64,000 bases of DNA from Bacillus thuringiensis (GTDB lineage: Bacteria > Bacillota > Bacilli > Bacillales > Bacillaceae_G): NCBI RefSeq assembly GCF_001182785.1, contig NZ_CP012103.1, forward strand, positions 30,696 through 94,695, read 5' to 3'. Position numbers and translations under genes: made by a program. Shown here in pieces: positions 57,679 to 64,000 of this stretch. The notes under the pieces are model-generated. The model worked only from the letters and a program-made list of their open reading frames with translations. It had not been told where the DNA came from and did not search any database. The first letter of the stretch is position 1; every line of letters begins with the position of its first letter.

Positions 57679-58671
57679 ATGCGGATGAACACAATTACTA
57701 TAGAGGACATCTATCAGGAGATATTAGATGGAAAAAGAAATAGATTTCCACGAAATACTTGGAATTTAGATGAAAACAATGAAATGGCTAAAAGAGTAAC
57801 AAGGTATTTAGTAACAAACATTTTAAATTGGAACGAAGAAGAGATAAAACAGAATTGGAATAACTCATTAATTGCAAAGTATCGATTACGTGGCGTATTG
57901 AAGCATAAATATGACAATAGTCCATATGCGATGATTAATGATGCATATCCAAATCAATTTAAAGAATGGGAATTTAGAATGACGCCGTTAAATTTTTGGA
58001 CGAAAGAAAAGGCATTACAATTATTAAAATGGATAATTGAAGAAGAGGAAAAATTATCGCCTCAAAAACTTTTGCAAATTTATGGGCAAAAATGGTTAAA
58101 TGAACGGCGACTAAGTGCACCTTTAAGGGTGCTCTGGCATGGAAGCCCGTATGCAATGATTAATGATTTATATCCAAATCGATTTAAAGAATGGGAATTT
58201 ACTAAGGCTCCTAATAAATTTTGGACGAAAGAAACAGCGTTACAAGCACTGAAATGGACAATTGAAGAAAAAAAATTAAATACAGATCAGTTGAAGAATA
58301 TATACGAAAATAAATGGTTAACTCAATCAGGATTGAGAGGAGCCTGTCAATTATATTGGAATGATAGTCCATATGCAATGATTAATGATTTATATCCGAA
58401 TCAATTTAAAGAATGGGAATTTAAGATGACACCTAATGGTTTTTGGACGAGAGAGAAAGCACTAGATGCATTACAGTGGACAATTGAGGAAAAAGAAAAG
58501 CTGACAGATAATCAATTATTACAGCAATACACAATGAAGTGGCTAAAAAGGAATAGACTATGGACACCAGTAGTAAGATACTGGAATGGAAGTCCATACG
58601 CAATGATTAATGATTTATATCCAAATAAATATTTAAAAAGCTCATTCAGAGGATATATAACTAAATCTTAA
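57679..58671 (+). CDS. Four-repeat DUF4046-like protein
   Basis: 330 residues. Four repeats of about 80-90 residues, each with (D/N)SPYAMINDLYP followed in the first three by N(Q/R)FKEWEF, and FWT(K/R)EKAL..L.W.IEE. The first unit is N-terminally distinct and the last ends early. The pattern resembles short helical DNA-binding repeats found in phage and plasmid proteins of the B. cereus group (DUF4046 as I recall). Start ATG 57679 has GAAGG upstream. Function unknown; a sequence-specific DNA-binding role is plausible. Confidence 0.7.
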   Translation: MRMNTITIEDIYQEILDGKRNRFPRNTWNLDENNEMAKRVTRYLVTNILNWNEEEIKQNWNNSLIAKYRLRGVLKHKYDNSPYAMINDAYPNQFKEWEFRMTPLNFWTKEKALQLLKWIIEEEEKLSPQKLLQIYGQKWLNERRLSAPLRVLWHGSPYAMINDLYPNRFKEWEFTKAPNKFWTKETALQALKWTIEEKKLNTDQLKNIYENKWLTQSGLRGACQLYWNDSPYAMINDLYPNQFKEWEFKMTPNGFWTREKALDALQWTIEEKEKLTDNQLLQQYTMKWLKRNRLWTPVVRYWNGSPYAMINDLYPNKYLKSSFRGYITKS

Positions 58672-58781
58672 TATAATTAAACGTAATTTAGTTGACATGA
58701 AAACTCAAATAATAAAGGATTCTTTTGTAAAGTTTTCTAAATGAGACTATATTCTAGAAAGCATCGTAAGGAGATACACAA

Positions 58782-58820
58782 ATGAGATCCTTTAAAGGAA
58801 AACACCCAAATATGATTTAA
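58782..58820 (+). pseudogene. Possible IS6-family transposase N-terminal scrap
   Basis: A 12-residue frame, MRSFKGKHPNMI, with TAAGGAG at good spacing. MxSFKGKHF is the typical start of IS6-family transposases such as IS240, so the frame probably survives from a deleted element; it could instead be a random minigene. A terminator follows within six bases. Confidence 0.4.
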
Positions 58821-58825
58821 ATAAA

Positions 58826-58858
58826 AAAAGAACCCTAAAAAACAGGTTCTTTTTACTA
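58826..58858 (+). terminator. Intrinsic terminator
   Basis: AAAAGAACC pairs with GGTTCTTTTT around an A-rich loop, close behind the minute IS6-like frame. Confidence 0.65.
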
Positions 58859-59092
58859 TTCTTGAAGGTAAACTTTTGAATATTTATTTACTTTCATTTT
58901 CCCTAAAACTGTAACTTCCGACCAAATATACTAATGCTCTCTAAATACGAAAAAAGTATACATTCAAAATACTGCAAATAAAGAGGTAAAAACAATGAAC
59001 AAAAACCGAAATATTCCAGTTCGACAGTGCTACAATCTATTTAGTCCGCCAACCCCCTAATAATGACAAGTTTTTCACCCTAATTTTTTATG

Positions 59093-59435
59093 ATATCAAC
59101 ATTGATTTAAAGTAGTTTATGTAATATGAATGAGTGGGATTTTTAGGGGAGAAGATGAGTTTATGTTTATAAATTAACAAAATTTTCAAAAATGAAACAT
59201 CCACATGTTAATATTTGTTATATGATGAAATCAAGTCATATGTAAGATGGTTTCCCCGTTACGAGTAATGAGATAGTTTGATTCACCTTTTATACATTAT
59301 CTGAAAAAGAACTTGTAGTGATTTCTACAAGTTCTTTTTGCTTTTTTTATTGTATTTAGGGTAGAAACTTTTAAATATAGCAGAAACAATAATAAAGCAT
59401 TTATCTCTAGTTTGCTAATTTAAATTTTGCAATAC
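59093..59435. repeat. First copy of a ~345-bp diverged repeat with terminator
   Basis: Aligns by eye with 59956-60300 along its whole length, about 75 percent identical. Shared blocks include TGAGATAGTTTG, CATTATCT.AAAAAGAAC and AATATAGCAGAAA. Contains a strong hairpin AAAAAGAACTTGTAG/CTACAAGTTCTTTTT at 59304-59339. No open frame is conserved between the copies, so a structured RNA or mobile non-coding element is more likely than a gene. Confidence 0.65.
59304..59341. terminator. Strong hairpin in repeat copy 1
   Basis: Perfect 15-bp stem, 6-base loop, T run on the + strand and A run giving T on the - strand. Conserved in the second repeat copy. Confidence 0.8.
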
Positions 59436-59437
59436 AA

Positions 59438-59550
59438 TTAATGCAGTAGAAGCTACGAAGGAATATGATATTAAAAGTTCTTCATTTTATAAACTTGCTA
59501 AACAAAACAGTATGAAGAAGAAAAAAAGGGGAAACCTAATGAATAATTAA
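59438..59550 (+). pseudogene. Serine recombinase C-terminal relic
   Basis: A frame AVEATKEYDIKSSSFYKLAKQ, ending LMNN and a stop, matches the C-terminal helix-turn-helix of the 49428 recombinase (AVGAMRKYDIKRSSFYKLVKEY). The catalytic domain is missing. Confidence 0.7.
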
Positions 59551-59572
59551 TGATGATTCAGGGGTGGGACAA

Positions 59573-59797
59573 ATGGAACATAAAACAAAAGTAACAATTG
59601 GGGATTACGTTCAATTTCCATATCGTAAAAATTTTAATTTACAATTAACGGGATATGTAGTAAGTATTCTACAGCATACAATTGTTGTAGAGATTACAGC
59701 GATAATGGGAGTTGAAGTATATGATGTTAGGCAAGTAGTAAAACATGGTTGTTATAATAAAGTGGTTCATAAGCAAATAAATAGTAATGTTTCATAA
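59573..59797 (+). CDS. DUF2187-like small protein (YkvS type)
   Basis: 74 residues from ATG 59573 with GGGGTGG close upstream. The pattern VTIGDYVQFPY..NFNLQLTGYVVSIL..TIVVEI and the closing VVKHGCYNKVV fits DUF2187/YkvS-like proteins, small beta-rich proteins of unknown role. It lies between the two ~345-bp repeats and just after the recombinase relic, so it may be part of the repeat-bounded segment. Confidence 0.65.
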   Translation: MEHKTKVTIGDYVQFPYRKNFNLQLTGYVVSILQHTIVVEITAIMGVEVYDVRQVVKHGCYNKVVHKQINSNVS

Positions 59798-59955
59798 AAA
59801 GTGCTCCTAGATAAATCTCGGAAAATTATATTTCATTACAACTATAAATTCATCAAAAAACAGTAAATTATATTCCGATTCTAATGCTGATTAATAAGTA
59901 ATAATGCACCATTCTTCTCTATTTACCTATTCTTATATTTTTTATAATTTATTAT

Positions 59956-60300
59956 GATATAGATATTGATTAAAAGCATTTTATACAAATGAATAATTGG
60001 TATTTTTAGGGATAAAGGAACCTAATGCATAGTTTGCTTTCTTAATTAACATAATTTTCAAATATTAAAACTCCACATGTTAGGATTTGGTATATAATTA
60101 AAGCAACCCGTAGTTAGAGTGTTTGCTCCGATTCAAATTATGAGATAGTTTGTTTCAACTTTTTACATTATCTAAAAAAGAACTTGTAGGGATTCCTACA
60201 AGTTCTTTTTGTTCTTCTTATTGTATTAGAAAAAAAAGCTTTAAATATAGCAGAAATAATAATGAAGTGCTTATTTCTCGTTTGCTAATTAAAAGTTTGT
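59956..60300. repeat. Second copy of the ~345-bp diverged repeat
   Basis: Same block order as 59093-59435. Its hairpin (60174-60210) retains pairing with compensating or shared bases (GGGATTCC loop region), so the structure appears to be under selection. Confidence 0.65.
60174..60210. terminator. Strong hairpin in repeat copy 2
   Basis: AAAAAGAACTTGTAGG pairs with CCTACAAGTTCTTTTT around a short loop. Confidence 0.8.
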
Positions 60301-60611
60301 ATTTTAACAGGTTTTATTAATAAACATATTTTATATTATAGAATATATGATTCAACAGTTGAAAAATAAAGAAAAAGAGAAGAACCACCAATATTTTTCC
60401 CTTTTTCCTGTGATTAGGGTTTCTATATTAATGAATATAGAAGATTATAAACTGTTGGATGCAACAGTTTACACTTAAAATTATAGCAAGAGTAACAGGT
60501 CATTTTTATGCAATATTGCATATTTCTAAATTTGTTTCTGTACTTCAATCAAGGATGAAGATAAAAAATAATTGTTTTTTGTATAAGGAATTCTACATAT
60601 CTTGCTTTCGT

Positions 60612-62044
60612 CTAGTTTTCTTCGGTCGTATCATCTCTTCTATCACGGATTGCCCACAATTCTTCATGAGTGTATGCTTTTGAATTACCATTTAACTCGT
60701 AATCTACATATTTTTCAATTTCCTCGGGGTTCATTAGACCAAAAGCGACACCCTTAAATTCTTCAAGAAACTTATTCATTTTTACTACAATAAATTTATT
60801 AATTCTCTTATCAAATAAGTCTAATTCATTATATTCAAAATGGTCGTAATCATACCCAAAATGAAGTAACTTCATAGTTATATTGGATTTAATTCTATTT
60901 AGCTCATTAATCACAATTTCTTGTTCAACCTCAGAAAATAATTCTGCAGTTTGAAAGATATTTTTTAAACTAGGAGCTATGTTTGGTTTATTATCGAATA
61001 TTAATGAACTAAAAGTCCTTATTAATTTATAACAGCTTATTTTTAAATGAAAATTAAGGGTATAAAAAGGTTTTATTTTAAAATAAGAATACTCTTTATT
61101 ATAACTTAAGATTTGTATATTATTTTTTGAAAATGTCGATTAAATTTTGGTATTAACGACTCTATAAAATTGGTTTCTAAAACCTTATATGCACTTTCTT
61201 TTGTTATATATCCTTTAATTTTTAATATCTCAATTGTTTTAAAATCATGCCTGCGCTGTAACCAATTTACCATTTTCCTTGTTACAATAAAATCCTGATT
61301 TTTATTGAGTTCTTCGTATTTAATCATTTTAGCCAAAAATTCTTTTCTGTCATTTAAATATTTTTTTATCGTTCCAGCATCTATTATATTAACTTTCCCG
61401 TTAATATAATTATCATATGAATTCTTTAATTTTTTTCCTGTTTCCAAGTATTCCTGTTCTATTTTGTGAGGGATGAGTATCTCATACATTTCTAATTCTT
61501 TTTCCCAATTGTTAACAATGCCTTCAATACCAGGGAACATGAAAATTAAATTCTGCAATTTATATTTTTGATTTGCACTTCTCATTACTTCTTTCTTAGA
61601 TACCCCTGAAGGATATTCTAAAGAAGAAAAATCATTAATACATGAACTACCAACATTTATTCTTCTTCCATTAAATTTATTTTTTATATGAAAAACTAAT
61701 TTATTATTTTTTTGTTTACATAGTGAGCAAATTTTTCTTTCCTTTTCATTTTCAATAATTGCATATGGATCAACGTCTCCAATCCACTCGTTCCTACATA
61801 TGTTAATAACATTACCTAGCATTTCATTTAATAATAATATTTCTTTCCGCTGAAGGGTTTCAAATACCTTATCAATTTCTCTAGCATTACTATTTAAATG
61901 GATTTTTGCCAATTTATATAAGATTGGGAATTTTTCTTTTGGATGCTGACTGTAAATTAATAATGCTCTATTATTTCGGTTTACAAATAAGTCCCTCGCG
62001 GTTTTGGAAATGACTATTTTTTCTGAAATCGGCAATAATATCAA
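60612..62044 (-). pseudogene. Zinc-finger protein gene split by a -1 frameshift
   Basis: Two - strand frames join: 62044-61106 (312 residues, ending HFQKIIYKS) and a second frame open from about 61141 down to 60612. At a six-A run (61123-61128) a -1 shift carries the reading from NRHF into SKNNIQILSYNKEY and onward with no stop for about 175 residues. That is far longer than expected for random A/T-rich DNA and it lacks its own start until GTG 60914. The joined protein is about 485 residues. The N-terminal frame has a CSLC...SSC zinc-knuckle-like motif (about 125-157). Family and function unknown. Mutation, sequencing error or programmed slippage could each explain the break. Confidence 0.6.
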
Positions 62045-62402
62045 TCTCCCTTTATATGTAATTTCATTATTATTTTACCATATGTAATCTTTAATTCAAA
62101 ATCTCTACTAACATATATAAAGATACAGTAAATAATTTTTAAAATTATCCCAGAAAGTGCAAATTTCCGAACATGTTTAAAGATTAAAGTGAAAATGAGT
62201 TTTACAAAACATACAAAATGTTAAACTCATGAAACCCAGTGATATTAGTATGTGCGCATGCCATCACTAGGCTCTAATATGAATATTTAATGGTCAGTTT
62301 TACAAATAATAAATATTCATTAACTTAGTTTTACTTTTTATAATTATAAAGTTTTTAAACGGGATCCCTGGCTTTTTCTCCATTATGTATATTTGATATC
62401 TG
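62045..62402. other. Intergenic region
   Basis: About 360 bases between the split zinc-finger gene and the YolD-like gene. No gene found. CGAACATGTTTA near 62166 loosely resembles half of a Bacillus LexA box but lacks the second half. Otherwise A/T-rich DNA. Confidence 0.4.
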
Positions 62403-62714
62403 TTACATGATTAATTTTATATATAGTACATTATCATGTTGGTTCCTAAATCTTAATTCATTACAGACCATATCGTAGTAATGAATATAACCCACTTCGG
62501 AATATACCTTGTTCTGTTTTTGGTATGAAATACTTACTTGCTTATTTTCAGCCATTGCACAACACACAATATCATTTATAAGATCTAGTTTTTGTTCATC
62601 TAAAATAGGCATCGGTACTTCGTTTTGTTTTTCATACATTTCATTTAATCCTTCAAATTGTTCTTTTATGGCTGAAAATGGAACCCATCGAACCATCATA
62701 CCTCTATCAATCAT
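62403..62714 (-). CDS. yolD: YolD-like protein
   Basis: 103 residues. The N-terminal MIDRGMMVRWVPFSAI, central PILDEQKLDLINDIVCCAM and C-terminal strands (QVSISYQKQNKVYSEVGYI) match the YolD-like family. These small proteins are encoded next to UvrX/UmuC-type polymerases in Bacillus and probably modulate them. It follows the polymerase gene on the same strand with 15 bases between, consistent with one operon. Confidence 0.85.
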   Translation of the reverse strand: MIDRGMMVRWVPFSAIKEQFEGLNEMYEKQNEVPMPILDEQKLDLINDIVCCAMAENKQVSISYQKQNKVYSEVGYIHYYDMVCNELRFRNQHDNVLYIKLIM

Positions 62715-62729
62715 AATCTGTATTCCTCC

Positions 62730-64000
62730 TTAGGCTTTATGTCCACCTATTTTTCCGTTTCTTTCCCTTTGTGTAGCCCCTTTAACATAGCTAATGCCTC
62801 TCATAATTGAATTTTTACCATGTTTATGCCGTATACTATCCATTGTTTTGGCTAATTTCCTTTTAGTATCTTTTTGAGAAGTATCTTCAAACAATGACAT
62901 TTGAATTGCATCATCCCTGGTCAAATTTTTTAAAGTAATATGTATTTGGCGCACCGGATGTCCAGAGTGAAACCTTTTTAATAGTTGCAATGAAGCCTCA
63001 TAAACATCTTCTGTTAAACATGTCGGTTGATCTAATGTAATTGCTCGTTTAAATCCTCCGCCGATGTATTTGCTATAACCTATAGCAAGCTCAATAGTAC
63101 GACAGCATTTATCCATAGAGCGTAAACGAAAACAAGTTTCTTCAATTTGTTCTAGAAGAAGTAATTTTAATTTATTTGGGCTAAAACAATCCTCTAACAA
63201 GATTTGCCCTTTGGTTATAGAGGTGCTTTTAGGGAATGTATTTATTTGCAATCCGACTCTCATCTATACCATAGGAAAAGCGATATAACTCTTCACCTTT
63301 TACTTTGCCAAACCGTTTTATCAGATGCTCTTTAGGCGTTTTTGCAACATCCTTCAAGGAAAATAGCCCCATGCTGTACAATGCCTCTTCCGTAGCCTTT
63401 CCGATTCCCCATACTTTGCGAAGGGGCTTAACTTCCCATAACTTTTTCGAAACATCTTCGTATGACCACATTGCAATTCTAGAATTTGAATGTTTACTTT
63501 CCACATCTAAAGCAACCTTTGAAAGAAATAGGTTAGGTGCAATTCCAATAGATGCAGTTATACCCGTTGTATCATATATTTCCTTTTGAATTCTTTTAGC
63601 AATTACAATTGGATCACGCCCGAATAGATGCGCTGTTTGTTGCATATCTAGAAAACACTCATCTATTGAGTAAACGTGTAGATCTTCAAGCGCTACATAT
63701 TTTGTATAAATTCCCGTAATTTGATTTGAAATTTCAACGAAACTTCTCATTGTTGCATTTACAATAATTATGTTCGGATCTTTGGGAATTTCATATAATC
63801 TTGTTGCCGTAGAAATGCCCATTTTTTTAAGTTCGGGAGTGGCAGCAAGCACTATTGATCCTTTTCTATTTACATCCCCAACGACAGCTAATTTTACTTT
63901 TAAAGGATCTAATCCTCTCATTACACATGCACAACTGGCAAAAAATGAACAAAGGTCTATGCAGAAAATCATCCGATTCATACATTTCGAGTAATCAAAC
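62730..64000 (-). pseudogene. uvrX: UvrX-like Y-family DNA polymerase, frameshifted and cut by the window edge
   Basis: The upstream frame (64000-63229) carries the catalytic part: FCIDLCSFFASC with the first metal Asp, SIDECFLDM with the Asp-Glu pair, GIAPNLFLSKVA and the WGIGK helix-hairpin-helix. It ends YGIDESRIANKYIP and TAA. The downstream frame (to 62730) continues as PKSTSITKGQILLEDC, the little-finger domain. One extra C in ATTCCCTAAA explains the break. The frame is open to base 64000 (DYSKCMNRM), so the true start lies outside. The intact enzyme would do error-prone lesion bypass; as read it lacks the DNA-gripping domain. Confidence 0.85.

Noticed and set aside
62150..62190. LexA/DinR box near the YolD-UvrX genes
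   Set aside because: Only half of the CGAAC-N4-GTTCG pattern is present and it lies downstream of the operon, not upstream.

Overview
The window is AT-rich Bacillus cereus-group DNA, most probably part of a large conjugative plasmid of Bacillus thuringiensis. The evidence is a type IV secretion and mobilisation region, a two-ORF crystal toxin operon, an IS231 element and Tn3-family debris, plasmid-style regulators (AbrB, Hfq, HU, ArsR, Spo0E-like) and secreted toxins. I saw no rRNA, tRNA, CRISPR array or replication initiator gene.

Layout. 1-22.9 kb (+ strand): a conjugation module with VirB2-like pilin, repeat lipoprotein, VirD4, VirB6, VirB3-like, a split VirB4 (N-terminal domain plus ATPase), a VirB1/CwlT-type wall hydrolase, a VirB8-like protein, a probable oriT, an RHH auxiliary protein, a MobP2-like relaxase, a huge ArdC/zincin protein, a Toprim protein and an Mrr-like nuclease. 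23-25.5 kb: a divergent promoter with a small RHH repressor, short hypothetical genes, and a frameshifted hfq. 25.6-27.4 kb: a wrecked Tn3-family transposon (tnpR, tnpA stub) containing a smaller inverted-repeat element that carries a PH-domain gene. 27.8-31.9 kb: the cry operon, a three-domain toxin followed by a separate crystallisation-domain ORF, closed by a strong terminator. 32-36.6 kb: an IS231 with an 11-bp target duplication and an in-frame stop in its transposase, several IS231 and IS6 relics, and two zinc-finger/HTH proteins.

36.6-43.7 kb is the part I find most novel. A MocR-type regulator is divergent from an apparent operon of L-threonine-kinase-like GHMP kinase, free-standing AlaX tRNA-editing protein, cysteine-synthase-family PLP enzyme, PatB/MalY-type PLP lyase/aminotransferase and EamA exporter. 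I infer production, detoxification and export of an unusual threonine- or serine-related amino acid. The regulator's putative operator and promoter recur with identical spacing at 57 kb, in front of a decayed NRPS condensation domain, which suggests the amino acid once fed a peptide synthetase.

43.9-47.7 kb: a regulatory cluster (Spo0E-like, AbrB-like, intact Hfq, HU, ArsR/PagR-like) with an Rpn-family nuclease. 49.4 kb: a serine recombinase. 50.6-56.2 kb (- strand): a secreted-virulence block with sphingomyelinase, ETX/MTX2 beta-pore toxin, a PI-PLC-like protein with a C-terminal extension and an unknown secreted protein, surrounded by duplicated repeats and IS231 relics. 57-64 kb: NRPS relic, a four-repeat DUF4046-like protein, a pair of diverged ~345-bp repeats, a frameshifted zinc-finger gene, and a YolD/UvrX error-prone polymerase pair whose polymerase is also frameshifted. 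The abundance of broken genes, relic ISs and dispersed repeats marks 24-64 kb as a recombination-prone accessory zone next to an apparently intact transfer core.
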